Shown: piece after piece, positions 36,592-47,659 of the stretch
How positions within the stretch are numbered: position 1 is the stretch's first letter
Layout of the letters: each line of letters opens with the position of its first letter
DNA from: Bombella dulcis
GTDB taxonomy: Bacteria; Pseudomonadota; Alphaproteobacteria; Acetobacterales; Acetobacteraceae
Length of the DNA stretch: 64,000 bases
NCBI RefSeq assembly: GCF_026385505.1
Contig: NZ_JANIDV010000001.1
Span: 558,001 to 622,000, forward strand
Direction of reading: 5' to 3'
Position numbers and translations under genes: made by a program
The notes under the pieces: model-generated
Told to the model about the DNA's origin: nothing
Databases searched by the model: none
What the model saw: the letters and a program-made list of their open reading frames with translations, nothing else

Positions 36592-37485
36592 ATGTCACAT
36601 CATTCCATCCGTCTTTTCCGTGCGCTGGCCGCTGCTGGTGGCCTCGCCCTGCTGGCCTTGGGCCATCAGGCCCTGCCCTCCGCTTCAGCTGATACGCTGC
36701 CCCATCTTTCGGCAGACTGTTTCACCTACTCTCCGGGAACAGTCACCAGATCAAAGCAGGGCATTCTCATCAAGGGGATGACAGCCGAGCTGACGGGAAC
36801 GCAGCACCACATCACCGTGGCAACCAGTACAGCCACGGACCATAGCCGGAAGCTGGATGAGGCTGCACTGACCCGCCTCAACGCCGCCGTCGCCTATGCC
36901 GCCCTGACGGCCTATCACCGTGGCATGACGGAGGTCTGCTCCACGCAGCCACTGCCGGAAGTGGAAGAAGTGAAGAATACCCTGCCGGAACTGCAATGGA
37001 AGGGCATCACCATGACCCGTCCGGACCGGGTCTCCACGGCCAGCTCGGCCCATGTGCATGTCCTCAGCACAACCCCGACCATCCATGTCACGTTTGATGC
37101 TGCCGGTCTCCACTCTCCCGGGGCCATTCTGCTGCCGCCCGCCCTCACCGGGGATGTCAGTTTCGTACCGGCCGCCAAGCCTCCTTACCACCTGACCATC
37201 AACAAACTGCATACCGTCATCAATGGCAGTGATGTTGATGGAAACGGCACTGTCGTGGCGGGCGAAGGCACCAAGAACCTGAAGGCCGACGTTCACCTCT
37301 CCATCGGGCAGATCGGTGAAATGATCGATCAGGTCAGCAAGGTAGCCCCGGCCAAAATCACCGCAGCCCTGCTCATCGCCCGCTTCATGGGGGAACGGGA
37401 ACCGGACCACTACACGGGCTGGCACATTGTCGTGGATAACGGCACCATCAAGGTCAATGGCGTCAAAGTGCCCGTACCATTCTGA
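36592..37485 (+). CDS. Secreted protein of unknown function
   Basis: A 297-residue protein with a signal peptide (HHSIRLFRALAAAGGLALLALG, cleaved near SASA). The mature part is rich in beta strands and has a repeated pattern of short Gly/Asp-containing strands, e.g. GSDVDGNGTVVAGEGTKNLKADVHLSIG, and ends DNGTIKVNGVKVPVPF. The layout recalls AsmA/DUF2125-like periplasmic proteins, but I cannot place it. It starts 53 bases after cobT on the same strand and ends at a strong terminator, so it could share the cobST transcript. Confidence 0.7.
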   Translation: MSHHSIRLFRALAAAGGLALLALGHQALPSASADTLPHLSADCFTYSPGTVTRSKQGILIKGMTAELTGTQHHITVATSTATDHSRKLDEAALTRLNAAVAYAALTAYHRGMTEVCSTQPLPEVEEVKNTLPELQWKGITMTRPDRVSTASSAHVHVLSTTPTIHVTFDAAGLHSPGAILLPPALTGDVSFVPAAKPPYHLTINKLHTVINGSDVDGNGTVVAGEGTKNLKADVHLSIGQIGEMIDQVSKVAPAKITAALLIARFMGEREPDHYTGWHIVVDNGTIKVNGVKVPVPF

Positions 37486-37514
37486 TCCTGCTCCCAGAAC
37501 AAACTTTCAGGACA

Positions 37515-37542
37515 GGTCCCGCTCCCTTGGCGGGGCCTTTTT
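37515..37542. terminator. Rho-independent terminator between convergent genes
   Basis: GGTCCCGC and GCGGGGCC pair (one G-T) around a 7-base loop and are followed by TTTTT on the plus strand. The T run overlaps the dnaE stop region, so it terminates the secreted-protein gene. Confidence 0.8.
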
Positions 37543-40500
37543 CATACCTGCTCCAGCTTGCTGATCCCCTCCAGCGTGTTCATCTGCTCCGCCAGCCGGG
37601 GCGTGATACGGTAGAACCCCGGCAGCCTGATCTCGATATCCTGCGTCTCTTCCAGAGTTGGCATCAGCACGACACGCCCCCGTCCCCCCCGGATGCCTTC
37701 CAGCATCTCATGCAGAGGGTCAAGGGCAGCTTCATGATCGAGCCATATCCGCACTTCACTTTTTTCATGAGCCGCTGCCGTCTCAAGGTCCTGCACGCTG
37801 TTCGCCGTAATGCGCAGGGCATCACCATCCAGCTTTAGCTCCGCCTGTACAAGAACGGCCTGCCCCGCCACCAGAAGATCCCGGCAGCTCTCCAGTGTCT
37901 CGGAGAATAACGTGACCTCACAGCCGCCACTGGCATCTGTCAGCGTGACCCATGCCATCTTCTTGCCCGTTCTGGTCGGACGTTCCTTCCTGTCCACCAC
38001 ACAGCCTGCAATCGCCACACGCACCGTACCCTGATGTGCCCTGCTCTCCAGCTGAAGGGCAGGCGTCACACCAAGACGCCGCAATACATGCCTGTAGGCA
38101 TCCAGCGGATGAGCACTCATATGGAAGCCAATCACCCCGGCCTCGTGAGACAGCCGCTCAAAATCCGGCCACGGACGGACCTTCTTCAGCCGCAGGACTT
38201 CCCGCAGGCTACTGTCCACGCCACCGCCAAACAGCCCTGCCTGCCCCACTTCTTTCTCCTGCGCCCGGGACTGCGCCCGGCGCAGAATGATTTCCGCACT
38301 GGCGAAAACCGTATGACGGTCCGGCTCCAGACTGTCAAAAGCTCCGGCCTTGGCCAGACTTTCCATCTGTATCTTGTTGATGTTGCGGGAATCGCACCGT
38401 TCCGCAAAATCGGTCAGATCGCAGAAGGGTTTTTCTCCACGGTCCCGCACCAGCCCTTCCATCGCCACGAACCCGACCCGCTTGACGGCGGCCAGAGCGT
38501 AACGGATACCAAGCTGGCCATCCTCCATCTTTTCAATGGAGAAATCGGCCTGAGATTTGTTGATGTCCACCGGCAGGACAGGAATCCCCATCCGTCTGGC
38601 TTCCTGACAGAGAGCCGCCAGTTTTTCCGTCTTTTCCCGTGCCAGAGACATACAGCCTGCGAGAAAGGCCACCGGATGGTTCGCCTTCATCCACGCCGTC
38701 TGATAGGAAACAAACGCATAGGCTGCGGCGTGGGATTTGTTGAACCCGTAATTGGCAAACTTGGCCATGAGGTCGAACACCTCTTCAGCCTTTTCCGCCG
38801 TAATACCCCTCTTTGTGGCTCCCTCGCAGAAGATGGCCCTCTGCTTTTCCATCTCCGAGGCGATCTTCTTGCCCATCGCACGCCGGAGCAGGTCAGCACC
38901 GCCGAGGCTGTAACCGGCCATTTTCTGGGCAATCTGCATCACCTGTTCCTGATAGACCATGATGCCATAAGTCTCTTCCAGGATCGGGCGGATTTCCTCA
39001 TGGGGCGGCTCCCACGGTGCCCCATGTTTGCGACGGCAATATTCCGGAATGTTTTCCATCGGGCCGGGCCGGTAAAGGGACACGCCGGCAATCAGGTCTT
39101 CCAGACGGCTGGCAGCCATCTGCTTGAGCATGTCCCTCATGCCCGCCCCTTCAAACTGGAACACGCCCGCCGTGTCCCCCCGGGCCATCATCTCGAAGGT
39201 TTTCCTGTCATCCAGCGGAATATGGGAGAGGTCCACCTCCACCCCCAGCCCTCGCAGAAAATCGACTCCCCGCTTGAGAATGGTCAGCGTCGTCAGCCCG
39301 AGAAAGTCGAACTTGACCAGCCCGGCCTGCTCCACGAACTTCATGTTATACTGAGTGACCAGCATCTCACTTCGGGGATCACGATAGAGCGGCACAAGCT
39401 CCACAAGATCACGGTCCCCGATCACCACACCGGCCGCATGGGTCGAGGCGTGACGATACAACCCTTCCAGCTGAAGGGCGATTTCCAGAAGGCGGCGGAT
39501 CATCTCATCCGTGTCCCGCATCTCCTGAAGACGGGGTTCTTCCTCAATAGCCTGCGCCAGTGGTGTCGGCTTGGCCGGATTATTCGGAATCAGCTCCGCA
39601 ACACGGTTGACCATGCCATAGGGCAGACCCAGCACACGCCCCACATCCCGCACGGCCGCCTTGGCCTGAAGCTTCCCGAAAGTGATAATCTGCGCCACAC
39701 GCTCATGGCCGTACTCATTCCGCACATAGCGGATGACCTCATCCCGCCGGTCCTGACAGAAATCAATATCAAAGTCCGGCATGGACACACGTTCAGGATT
39801 CAGGAACCGCTCAAAAAGCAACCCGAACGGGATGGGGTCAATATCCGTGATGGTCAGCGCATAGGCCACCAGAGACCCTGCACCGGACCCACGCCCCGGC
39901 CCTACCGGAATGTCATGCGCCTTGGCCCACTGGATGAAGTCCGCCACGATGAGGAAGTACCCGGGGAAGCCCATACCGGCGATGATGTCCAGCTCGGTCT
40001 CGAACCGTTCCTCATAGGCTGCCCGCTGGGATTCACCGTCCTTCATGACGGCCAGACGCTTCTCCAGCCCTTCCCGTGCCATGGCCCGCAGGGTTTCTTC
40101 TTCCGTGCTGCCCTCACGGACCTTCGGACAGACAGGAAGGAGCGGCTTGCGGGTGTTCACCGCCACGGCACAGTGACGTGCAATCACCAGCGTATTGTCA
40201 CAGGCTTCCGGCAGGTCGTGGAACAGCTCCCGCATTTCCTCCGGCGTCTTGAACCAGGCCTGACGGGAGACACGCCAGCGGTCTTCTTCCGCCATGGTCC
40301 GCCCCTGCGCAATACAGAGCAGCGCATCATGCGCCTCATGAAGTTCTGGCTTTGGAAAGAAACATTCATTGGTGGCTACAAGCGGCAGGTCCAGCTCATC
40401 GGCCAGAGCGATCAGCTGCGGCTCCGTGATCTCCTCCCCAGCTTCATCCAGCCGGTTGATCTCGACCGCCACATACCCCCCGAACGCTTCCCTGAAACGC

Positions 40501-40970
40501 TGGAGCATCTCCTTCGCAGCGACTGTCTGTTCGCCAAGCAGCAGCCTGTTGATCGGCCCTCTGTTACCACCTGTCAGCAGGAACAGCCCCCCCGCACGGC
40601 TGCACAGTACATCCAGCGGCATGGATGGGTCCGCTGAATCGCCATTTAGGAAGCCCTGCGTGGAAAGATACTGGAGATTCTCCAGCCCTTCTTCTGTCCG
40701 GGCCAGAACGACCAGCGGTTCCGCCGGAACACCGGGCCTGCCCGAAGCTGAAGGCAATGCCAGCTGACACCCGATGATGGGCTGCACACCGGCCTTGCGG
40801 CAGCTCTGGGAGAATTCCAGACCACCGAACATGTTGCCGCTATCCGTCAGGGCCACGGCAGGCATGGCGTTCTTCTTCGCCAGCTCTACAAGTTCGGAGA
40901 CACGGATCGCCCCCTGACTGAGGGAATAAGCAGAGTGATTACGGAGATGGACGAAGCTGGCATAGGACAT
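37542..40970 (-). CDS. dnaE: DNA polymerase III alpha subunit
   Basis: The replicative polymerase, 1142 residues. An N-terminal PHP domain (FVHLRNHSAYSLSQGA), the catalytic DFDIDFCQDRR, and the fingers motif NKSHAAAYAFVSYQTAWMKANHP are in order; a tandem HhH, an OB fold (VRVAIAGCVVDRKERPTRTGKKMAWV) and a C-terminal tau-binding part complete it. Size and order are normal for DnaE1. It follows lolD by 48 bases in the proS-lolC-lolD-dnaE order common in alphaproteobacteria. It works with the HolB loader encoded at 3368. Confidence 0.97.
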   Translation of the reverse strand: MSYASFVHLRNHSAYSLSQGAIRVSELVELAKKNAMPAVALTDSGNMFGGLEFSQSCRKAGVQPIIGCQLALPSASGRPGVPAEPLVVLARTEEGLENLQYLSTQGFLNGDSADPSMPLDVLCSRAGGLFLLTGGNRGPINRLLLGEQTVAAKEMLQRFREAFGGYVAVEINRLDEAGEEITEPQLIALADELDLPLVATNECFFPKPELHEAHDALLCIAQGRTMAEEDRWRVSRQAWFKTPEEMRELFHDLPEACDNTLVIARHCAVAVNTRKPLLPVCPKVREGSTEEETLRAMAREGLEKRLAVMKDGESQRAAYEERFETELDIIAGMGFPGYFLIVADFIQWAKAHDIPVGPGRGSGAGSLVAYALTITDIDPIPFGLLFERFLNPERVSMPDFDIDFCQDRRDEVIRYVRNEYGHERVAQIITFGKLQAKAAVRDVGRVLGLPYGMVNRVAELIPNNPAKPTPLAQAIEEEPRLQEMRDTDEMIRRLLEIALQLEGLYRHASTHAAGVVIGDRDLVELVPLYRDPRSEMLVTQYNMKFVEQAGLVKFDFLGLTTLTILKRGVDFLRGLGVEVDLSHIPLDDRKTFEMMARGDTAGVFQFEGAGMRDMLKQMAASRLEDLIAGVSLYRPGPMENIPEYCRRKHGAPWEPPHEEIRPILEETYGIMVYQEQVMQIAQKMAGYSLGGADLLRRAMGKKIASEMEKQRAIFCEGATKRGITAEKAEEVFDLMAKFANYGFNKSHAAAYAFVSYQTAWMKANHPVAFLAGCMSLAREKTEKLAALCQEARRMGIPVLPVDINKSQADFSIEKMEDGQLGIRYALAAVKRVGFVAMEGLVRDRGEKPFCDLTDFAERCDSRNINKIQMESLAKAGAFDSLEPDRHTVFASAEIILRRAQSRAQEKEVGQAGLFGGGVDSSLREVLRLKKVRPWPDFERLSHEAGVIGFHMSAHPLDAYRHVLRRLGVTPALQLESRAHQGTVRVAIAGCVVDRKERPTRTGKKMAWVTLTDASGGCEVTLFSETLESCRDLLVAGQAVLVQAELKLDGDALRITANSVQDLETAAAHEKSEVRIWLDHEAALDPLHEMLEGIRGGRGRVVLMPTLEETQDIEIRLPGFYRITPRLAEQMNTLEGISKLEQV

Positions 40971-41018
40971 GGCCCATGATTACCATGTCCCTCCGCCACT
41001 GCGGAACAGAAAACACCC

Positions 41019-41717
41019 TCATCCCTGAAAAGGAACGATACGCCCTTCATCCAGTGTCACGGTGCGGTCCATTGCTGCGGCCAGAGCTTCATTATGGGTG
41101 GCGATCAGAGCCGCCACGCCTTCTTCCCGCACGACACGCATCAGCTCGGCGAAAACAAGATCAGCCGTTTTTGTGTCCAGATTGCCCGTTGGTTCATCAG
41201 CCAGAAGCAGGCTGGGCCGGTTCGCCAGCGCACGGGCGATAGCCGTCCTCTGCTGCTCCCCACCGGACATGCGCCCCGGCAGGGCCTCCAGCCGATGGGA
41301 CAACCCGAAACGGACCAGCAGGTCTTCCGCCCACTTCCGGGCCTCGGCCGGTTTCACGCCTGCTGCCAGCTGGGGCAGAATTACATTCTCCACGGCGGTG
41401 AATTCCCGCAGCAGATGGTGAAACTGATACACGAAACCGATCTCATCCCGCCGCAGAGCCGTGCGCCCTGCCTCACCCAGACGGGACGTGGCCTGCCCCC
41501 TGATGAACACCTCACCAGTATCCGGACGCTCCAGAAGACCGGCAAGATGCAGCAGGGTGGACTTACCCGTCCCGCTTGGTGCAACCAGGGCCACCAGCTC
41601 GCCGCTCTTCAGGGCAAAATCAGCCCCGCACAGGATGTGCAGCTCTTCATCACCGGAATGGAAGGACCGCCCCAGTGCCTCAAGAGTCAGAACCGTCATC
41701 TGCCGTGTCTCACTCAT
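41019..41717 (-). CDS. lolD: Lipoprotein-releasing ABC transporter ATPase
   Basis: A 232-residue ATPase driving release of outer-membrane lipoproteins. Start [19 protein letters not shown] at 41717 overlaps lolC by 8 bases. Walker [13 protein letters not shown]-loop [14 protein letters not shown], signature [16 protein letters not shown] and Walker [13 protein letters not shown] are present. It pairs with LolC upstream; the lipidated LolA-like protein at 31945 could take its substrates. Confidence 0.95.
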   Translation of the reverse strand: MSETRQMTVLTLEALGRSFHSGDEELHILCGADFALKSGELVALVAPSGTGKSTLLHLAGLLERPDTGEVFIRGQATSRLGEAGRTALRRDEIGFVYQFHHLLREFTAVENVILPQLAAGVKPAEARKWAEDLLVRFGLSHRLEALPGRMSGGEQQRTAIARALANRPSLLLADEPTGNLDTKTADLVFAELMRVVREEGVAALIATHNEALAAAMDRTVTLDEGRIVPFQG

Positions 41718-42957
41718 GCCGCAGGGCCTCCACCGGGTCCGTCTTCGCCGCACGCCATGAAGGATACAATGTCGCCAGCAGGGACAGAGCCAGCGACAGC
41801 ACGGCGACTTCCACAACCTGCGACCAGACCAGACGGGCCGGAAGGCGGGCCAGGAAATAAACTTCCGGATTGAACAGGTCCGTCCCCGTCAGTGATTCCA
41901 GAACATGACGGATGCGTTCGATGTTCAGGGCAAAACAGATGCCCAGCCCCGTTCCCACGACCGTTCCCACAACACCCACGGACGCCCCGCACATAAGGAA
42001 AATGCGCATCACGCTGCCCCGGCTGGCCCCGAAGGTCCGCAATACCGCAATATCCCGTGTCTTGTCCTTGACCATCATGATGAGCGAGGAAATCACGTTG
42101 AAGGCCGCCACGAGAATGATGAGCGTGAGGATGAGGAACATCACGTTCTGCTCCACCGTCACAGCATCCAGAAAACCGTTGGCACTCTGCGTCCAGTCTA
42201 GCACCTGAAGACGGGGATCATTCAGAGCCTCCGTAATCTGGCGGCTGACGGGTCTGACATTCAGCGGGTCGGACGTACTGATCTGCATCAGGGACACGCC
42301 GTCCCCCATCATCAGGAATTTCTGGGACGCCGCCAGCGGCATGAGGATGATGTTGCTATTATAGTCATTCCAGTTGGCATCAAAGATCAGGGCCACATGC
42401 AGCTTCCGTACCCGAGGCATCGTACCGAATGGCGTGGCCTGCCCGTTGGGGGAGAGGATGGTCAGTGGCGACCCGACATGCAGGCCGGCCCGTTCGGCCA
42501 ACGTAACCCCCACCGCCACGGCGGAATCACCCCGGAAATCATCCAGACTTCCTTCCATGATTCCATCACTGAGGGCTTTCCAGCTCCGCAGGTCCTCCTG
42601 CGCCAGCCCTTCCAGCATGGCCCCCGTGGAATAACGGCCTGCTTCCGCAAGGACCGTACCCTGCGTCATGGGCAGCACCTGCGTCACGCCTGGGACCCTG
42701 CGGATCAGAGCGGCATCATCCTTGTAGTCCCGGATAACCTGCCCATAGGCATAGACATTCAGGTCCCCATGCAGGCCGAGAATCCGGCCCATCAGGTCGG
42801 CTTTGAAACCATTCATCACGGCCATGACGATAATGAGCGTCGCCACCCCCAGGGCGATTCCGACAAGGGAGAAAAGCGCAATGACAGAGGCAAAGCGTTC
42901 TCCCTTGCGGGCACGCAGATAGCGCAAGGCGACTGTCCGCTCAAACCGTCCGAACAT
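41710..42957 (-). CDS. lolC: Lipoprotein-releasing ABC transporter permease
   Basis: A 415-residue FtsX-like permease. [47 protein letters not shown] covers the coupling helix and first membrane segment; a periplasmic domain and three more segments follow. A single LolC/E-type gene suggests a homodimer (LolF-like), as in many alphaproteobacteria. It follows proS by 2 bases. Confidence 0.93.
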   Translation of the reverse strand: MFGRFERTVALRYLRARKGERFASVIALFSLVGIALGVATLIIVMAVMNGFKADLMGRILGLHGDLNVYAYGQVIRDYKDDAALIRRVPGVTQVLPMTQGTVLAEAGRYSTGAMLEGLAQEDLRSWKALSDGIMEGSLDDFRGDSAVAVGVTLAERAGLHVGSPLTILSPNGQATPFGTMPRVRKLHVALIFDANWNDYNSNIILMPLAASQKFLMMGDGVSLMQISTSDPLNVRPVSRQITEALNDPRLQVLDWTQSANGFLDAVTVEQNVMFLILTLIILVAAFNVISSLIMMVKDKTRDIAVLRTFGASRGSVMRIFLMCGASVGVVGTVVGTGLGICFALNIERIRHVLESLTGTDLFNPEVYFLARLPARLVWSQVVEVAVLSLALSLLATLYPSWRAAKTDPVEALRHE

Positions 42958-42959
42958 GG

Positions 42960-44276
42960 TCAGGCCAGCCCCAGCTTTGCCAGAGCCTCATCCAGGGCCA
43001 GTTCACTCCGCTCGCCAGTGGCACGGTGCTTCAGCTCCACCATGCCCGCCTTGGCCCCACGGGGACCAACGATGATCTGCCACGGATGGCCCATCAGGTC
43101 GGCATCATTGAACTTCACACCGGCACGGTCGGAACGGTCATCATAGAGCAGTCCTTCCGGGTCACGACCATAGATGGACTCGCAGAGCTGATCGCACAGC
43201 TCATCACCGGGACGAAGATTGAGTAGAGCCGCCCGATAGGGAGCCACTTCCTCCGGCCAGATGATCCCGGCTTCATCGTGGGAGGCCTCGATGATGGCCC
43301 CGACCAGACGGGATACACCAATGCCGTAAGACCCCATGTGTGGATGCAGGGGCGCACCATCAGCACCACTCACCTCCACGCCCATGGATTCGGTGTATTT
43401 CGTACCGAAATAGAAGATGTGACCCACTTCAATGCCACGCCCCCCACGGCGGCGATCTTCCGGCACAGCCTCCCATGCGGAAAGGTCGTGCTTTTCATCC
43501 GTGGCGGAATAGGTCGTCTTCACGATCTCACGCAGCTTCTGGAGGTCTTCCTCCTTCTGCGGGTCAAGACCGATACTGTCCCAGTCAATCTCATCCCAGC
43601 CAGCATCATAGAAAACCTCGCTCTCCCCTGTCGGGGCAAGAACAAGGAATTCATGGCTCAGTTCGCCACCGATCGGCCCCGTATCAGCGGCCATCGGTAC
43701 GGCCTGCACACCCAGACGGCGGAAAATCTTCAGATAGGACAGCATGATGCGGTAATAGCTGCTCACCGCATCCTCATAGGAGAGATCGAAGCTGTAGCCG
43801 TCCTTCATGTAGAATTCACGGCCACGCATCACGCCGAAACGGGGGCGGATCTCATCCCGAAACTTCCACTGGATATGATAGAGCATCTTCGGCAGTTCAC
43901 GATATGATTTCACCGTGCCACCGAAAAGGTCCGTTACCATTTCCTCATTGGTCGGACCGTAGAGCAGCTCACGCCCCTGCCGATCCTCAATGCGCAGCAT
44001 CTCCGGCCCATAGGCATCGTAACGGCCCGAACGCCGCCACAGCTCAGCGGACTGGACGGTTGGCATCAGGATTTCCTGCCCGCCAATCCGGTCCTGTTCC
44101 TGCCGTACGATATTGGCGATGTTCCGCAGAACACGCAGCCCTGCGGGCAGCCATGTATAGATGCCCGATGAAGACTGCCGTACGAGACCCGCCCGCAGCA
44201 TCAGCCGGTGGGAGGCGATCTGTGCCTCGGCGGGAACTTCCTTCAGAGTGGGCTGGAAGGCCTGACTTAACCGCAT
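42960..44276 (-). CDS. proS: Prolyl-tRNA synthetase (short form without editing insertion)
   Basis: A 438-residue class II synthetase. Motif 1-type [19 protein letters not shown], motif 2 [24 protein letters not shown] and motif 3 [12 protein letters not shown] are present. At this length the large INS editing domain of the E. coli enzyme is absent, which is characteristic of alphaproteobacteria; misacylated Ala-tRNA-Pro would need a free-standing deacylase. It is 12 bases from rnj, and genes sometimes found between the two in relatives are absent. Confidence 0.96.
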   Translation of the reverse strand: MRLSQAFQPTLKEVPAEAQIASHRLMLRAGLVRQSSSGIYTWLPAGLRVLRNIANIVRQEQDRIGGQEILMPTVQSAELWRRSGRYDAYGPEMLRIEDRQGRELLYGPTNEEMVTDLFGGTVKSYRELPKMLYHIQWKFRDEIRPRFGVMRGREFYMKDGYSFDLSYEDAVSSYYRIMLSYLKIFRRLGVQAVPMAADTGPIGGELSHEFLVLAPTGESEVFYDAGWDEIDWDSIGLDPQKEEDLQKLREIVKTTYSATDEKHDLSAWEAVPEDRRRGGRGIEVGHIFYFGTKYTESMGVEVSGADGAPLHPHMGSYGIGVSRLVGAIIEASHDEAGIIWPEEVAPYRAALLNLRPGDELCDQLCESIYGRDPEGLLYDDRSDRAGVKFNDADLMGHPWQIIVGPRGAKAGMVELKHRATGERSELALDEALAKLGLA

Positions 44277-44288
44277 GTTCTTTTTTCC

Positions 44289-45947
44289 TCAGACGCGCAG
44301 GAGGTGGACATCAACCAGCGGACGCTTCCGCAGTTTCCGGCCCAGTGCCCGACGCAGGGCCGTGCGTGCCGCATCACGGAACGCCTGATCATCCTGACGG
44401 AATTCGTCGGGAATCTCATCAATGGCATAGGCAAATTCTTCACGGATACGGGAGCTTTCGGGGTCATCCCGCTCCAGCAGGCCCGGCGCACTGATACGAG
44501 GCTCACCAATGACATAGCCTTCATCATCCACCGCAAAGCTGGCCAGCACCATGCCGTTGAACAGCATCCGGCGGCGGGCCGCCAGAACGCCGCCCGTCAT
44601 GGGCAGGAGGCGGTCACCATCCAGAGCCAGAAGGCCTGTCGGGGCCGTATCGACCACCTCGACGGCTCCCGGTGCCAGATTGAGGATGTCACCATCTTCC
44701 AGCAGCACGGCTTCTGCACCACATTCACGGGCCAGTGCCCCGTGTGCCGTCAGATGACGCCATTCCCCATGCGTCGGAATGCTGTAACGGGGCCGGACCA
44801 GACTGTAGAGATGACGGATATCGCCACCGGTCGCATGACCGGATGTATGCACCATGCCATCCCTGTCTGTCAGCACGGTCACGCCACGGCGGGTCAGATT
44901 GTCCTGCACGGTCATGACAGCCTGTTCATTCCCCGGAATGACACGGGAGCTGTAGATGACCGTATCCCCCTCACCCAGCGAAATGGTGGAATGGGTATCG
45001 CAGGCAATGCGGGACAGAGCCGAACGGGCCTCACCCTGACTGCCCGTAATGATCATCAGCAGGTTCTCATCCGGCACATCCTTGACGTCATATTCTGTCA
45101 GGAAAGGCGGCAAATCAGCAAAATAGCCGCATTCACGGGCAGCCGATTCAAGATTGCGCAGGGAACGGCCCACCACCATGATCTCACGGCCGGAGGCCAG
45201 GCCCGCCTTGGCGATGCTCTCCACACGGGCCACGTTACTGGCAAAGCAGGTCACGGCGACACGCCCTTCCAGCCTGGCGATCATTTCCGTCAGGCCGACA
45301 CGGACTTCCGCTTCGGACTGGGAACGCCCTTCCTTCATGACGTTGGTGCTGTCACCCACCATGGCCAGGACACCTTCGTCACCCAGCGCACGGAACGCCT
45401 CTTCATCCGTCACCGGACCGACCATCGGGGTCGGGTCCAGCTTCCAGTCCCCGGTATGGACAACGATGCCATGCGGGGTGCGGATGGCGATGGCCTGCCC
45501 TTCCACAATGGAATGTGTCACCGGAATGAACTGGAGATCAAACGGCCCGACATCAAAACGGGACCCCGGCATGATGACGTGGATGATGACCTGATTCTGA
45601 AGTCCGGCCTCGGTCAGCTTGCGGCGCAGTACTGCTGCCGTGAAAGGCGTGGCGTAGACCGGGCAGCGCAGATAACGCCAGAGATGGGCCACGGCCCCCA
45701 CATGGTCCTCATGGGCATGGGTAATGACCAGACCATGCAGGCTGTCTTTCCGCTCCGCAATGAAGGTCGGGTCAGACATGAGAACATCAGCCTCTGGCGT
45801 GTCATTGCCAGAGAACCCGATGCCGCAGTCAATGGCCAGCCAGTGTTCCCTACCATCTTCACGCAGGCGGTAGAGATTGAAATTCATGCCGATCTCGCCT
45901 GTCCCTCCCAGAGGGAGGTAGGCAAAATCATTCTTCTGTTCTGTCAT
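44289..45947 (-). CDS. rnj: Ribonuclease J
   Basis: A 552-residue metallo-beta-lactamase/beta-CASP ribonuclease with exo- and endonuclease activity in mRNA and rRNA processing. HAHEDHVGAV is the zinc-binding motif, GDSTNVMKEGRS and the ITGSQGEARSALSRIA stretch belong to the beta-CASP domain, and HTSGHATGGDIRHLYSLVRPRY leads to the C-terminal domain. It is the third gene of the birA-coaX-rnj-proS run, a conserved alphaproteobacterial order. Confidence 0.95.
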   Translation of the reverse strand: MTEQKNDFAYLPLGGTGEIGMNFNLYRLREDGREHWLAIDCGIGFSGNDTPEADVLMSDPTFIAERKDSLHGLVITHAHEDHVGAVAHLWRYLRCPVYATPFTAAVLRRKLTEAGLQNQVIIHVIMPGSRFDVGPFDLQFIPVTHSIVEGQAIAIRTPHGIVVHTGDWKLDPTPMVGPVTDEEAFRALGDEGVLAMVGDSTNVMKEGRSQSEAEVRVGLTEMIARLEGRVAVTCFASNVARVESIAKAGLASGREIMVVGRSLRNLESAARECGYFADLPPFLTEYDVKDVPDENLLMIITGSQGEARSALSRIACDTHSTISLGEGDTVIYSSRVIPGNEQAVMTVQDNLTRRGVTVLTDRDGMVHTSGHATGGDIRHLYSLVRPRYSIPTHGEWRHLTAHGALARECGAEAVLLEDGDILNLAPGAVEVVDTAPTGLLALDGDRLLPMTGGVLAARRRMLFNGMVLASFAVDDEGYVIGEPRISAPGLLERDDPESSRIREEFAYAIDEIPDEFRQDDQAFRDAARTALRRALGRKLRKRPLVDVHLLRV

Positions 45948-45965
45948 AAACGCATCATATCCTGT

Positions 45966-46799
45966 TCAAGCGTTGTCAGGGTGCCCGGAGGCATCATGGG
46001 CCTGTTGCCCGGAAAAATCGGTGATGAAACGGTCCCTGTTCTGCGCTGCCAGCATCCGCAGCCCTTCCAGCGTCAGGTCGGGTGCCACTTCATCAAATAA
46101 CGCTGTCCCCTCGGAGAAGAGCGGGGCCAGACCGCCCGTCGCCACCACCTTGGGACGTTCATCCATCTCACCGGCAATGCGGTGAACAATTCCTTCGACC
46201 AGACCCACATAGCCCCAGAAAAGGCCTGATCGCATCGCCACACTCGTGCTGCGGCCTATCGCTTCCACCGGCCGCCCGACACTGACACGGGGCAGCCGTG
46301 CCGCTGCCTGATGCAGCGCATCCATCGAGAGATTGACCCCCGGTGCAATCGCCCCGCCGCAGTAGCGGCCCCGGGCATCGACAACGTCAAAGGTTGTCGC
46401 CGTTCCAAAATCCACGACCACCAGCGGGCCACCACCATAAAGCTGACGGGCTGCAAGGCCGTTCAGCAGACGGTCCGCTCCCAGCTCCGCTGGCGTGTCC
46501 ACCAGTACATCCATCTGCCAGTCCAGCTCATGATTGGCCACGAGAGGCTCCACATGCAGCCAGCACCGGCACAGACGCCGCAGATCATACAACGCAGCCG
46601 GCACCACCGTACCGATGATGGCCTGCGTTACACAATCCGGGCCAAGCCCTGCCCGTTCCATCAGTGCCAGCAGCCAGACGGCATATTCATCCGCCGTCCT
46701 GCGGTCATCCGTCGAGATGCGCCAGCGTCCTACCCATGACCCGCCATCATGAACGGCAAACACCACATTCGTATTGCCAGCATCAATGACGAGCAGCAC
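45966..46799 (-). CDS. coaX: Type III pantothenate kinase
   Basis: First enzyme of coenzyme A synthesis. GTG at 46799 is the chosen start: AAAGGAGG lies just upstream and the protein then begins [16 protein letters not shown] (read as Met at position 1), as in the family. A further GTG at 46817 would lie inside birA and lacks such a site. [26 protein letters not shown] carries the pantothenate- and phosphate-binding residues. 277 residues. The start lies just after the birA stop. Confidence 0.93.
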   Translation of the reverse strand: MLLVIDAGNTNVVFAVHDGGSWVGRWRISTDDRRTADEYAVWLLALMERAGLGPDCVTQAIIGTVVPAALYDLRRLCRCWLHVEPLVANHELDWQMDVLVDTPAELGADRLLNGLAARQLYGGGPLVVVDFGTATTFDVVDARGRYCGGAIAPGVNLSMDALHQAAARLPRVSVGRPVEAIGRSTSVAMRSGLFWGYVGLVEGIVHRIAGEMDERPKVVATGGLAPLFSEGTALFDEVAPDLTLEGLRMLAAQNRDRFITDFSGQQAHDASGHPDNA

Positions 46800-46809
46800 A
46801 TCGCCTCCT

Positions 46810-47556
46810 TTACTCACAGATCACATCACCCGTCACAACTGAAATCACGGCACCACCGTCCAGCGTGAGCAGAAGATGCCCCTGCGCATCAAGCCCGGCA
46901 AAGCGGCCTGCTGTCTCCCTACCATGTCTTCTGAGGATCAGTCGAGTACCCACGGGGTGGGCACGTTTCATCCAGCCTTCCCAGATCACGCCGTTACCGT
47001 TTCTCTTCCAGCGTTCCATCCAGTCATCGAAAGCGTGCAGGATGGCATGAGCGCAGGATACAGCATCCGGAGGAGAACAGACTTCAGCCAGAGCTGCCAG
47101 CTGCCGTCCCTCAATGGCCGGAGCCTGGCGCAGATTGACTCCCATGCCGATCACCGCCCAGCATGTGGAAGGGTCGCCCCCTGCTGACAGACCCGTCTCA
47201 ATGAGGATGCCCGCCATCTTGCGTCCGGACAGAAGAAGATCATTCGGCCACTTTACCCGTAGCCGGTCAGACAGATTTTCAGGACATGAGGCAGCGGCCA
47301 TCAGGCCATCATGAAAGGCCAGACTTGCCAGATACGGCAGGACCGCCCGAAAATCACGACTGTCAGAAAAATGGAAAAGGAAGGAAAAAGCCAGATTTCC
47401 TTCACCACTATCCCAGCCACGCCCACGGCTGCCCCGTGCGGCACTCTGTCGTTCTGCCAGTACGGCCAGCCCACTCTTTTCGCCGGCTTCAGCCCGTTCC
47501 CGACAGAGATCGGAAGTGGATGCCAGCGTTTCATACTGTTCGAAACGCCAGGTCAT
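46810..47556 (-). CDS. birA: Biotin-[acetyl-CoA-carboxylase] ligase
   Basis: A 248-residue monofunctional (class I) biotin ligase without a DNA-binding domain. [23 protein letters not shown] holds the biotinyl-AMP loop (GRGW) and [20 protein letters not shown] the second active-site stretch; the SH3-like C-terminus follows. No ribosome site is seen upstream and the start lies 21 bases from tRNA-Val, so transcription and translation signals are unusual. In many relatives the nuo operon lies just upstream. Confidence 0.94.
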   Translation of the reverse strand: MTWRFEQYETLASTSDLCRERAEAGEKSGLAVLAERQSAARGSRGRGWDSGEGNLAFSFLFHFSDSRDFRAVLPYLASLAFHDGLMAAASCPENLSDRLRVKWPNDLLLSGRKMAGILIETGLSAGGDPSTCWAVIGMGVNLRQAPAIEGRQLAALAEVCSPPDAVSCAHAILHAFDDWMERWKRNGNGVIWEGWMKRAHPVGTRLILRRHGRETAGRFAGLDAQGHLLLTLDGGAVISVVTGDVICE

Positions 47557-47577
47557 AAATAAACTTGGTATATGGGG

Positions 47578-47652
47578 TGGTGGGCAATGACGGGATCGAA
47601 CCGCCGACCCTCTCGGTGTAAACGAGACGCTCTACCGCTGAGCTAATTGCCC
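47578..47652 (-). tRNA. tRNA-Val (TAC)
   Basis: A 75-base cloverleaf: acceptor GGGCAAT/ATTGCCC with ACCA, anticodon TAC in loop TTTACAC, T-loop GTTCGATCC. It lies between hupB and birA on the same strand. Confidence 0.95.
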
Positions 47653-47659
47653 GCCCCGG

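Noticed and set aside
38034..40637. 867-codon open frame on the plus strand opposite dnaE
   Set aside because: Fully antisense to a clearly conserved gene; composition is His/Arg/Gln-rich as expected for a shadow of GC-biased codons, with no recognisable domain.
42960..44276. ProS thought to be truncated at 438 residues
   Set aside because: All three class II motifs and the anticodon domain are present; the missing editing insertion is normal for alphaproteobacteria.
44304..46100. 598-codon open frame opposite rnj
   Set aside because: Antisense shadow of RNase J; no domain and unlikely amino acid composition.
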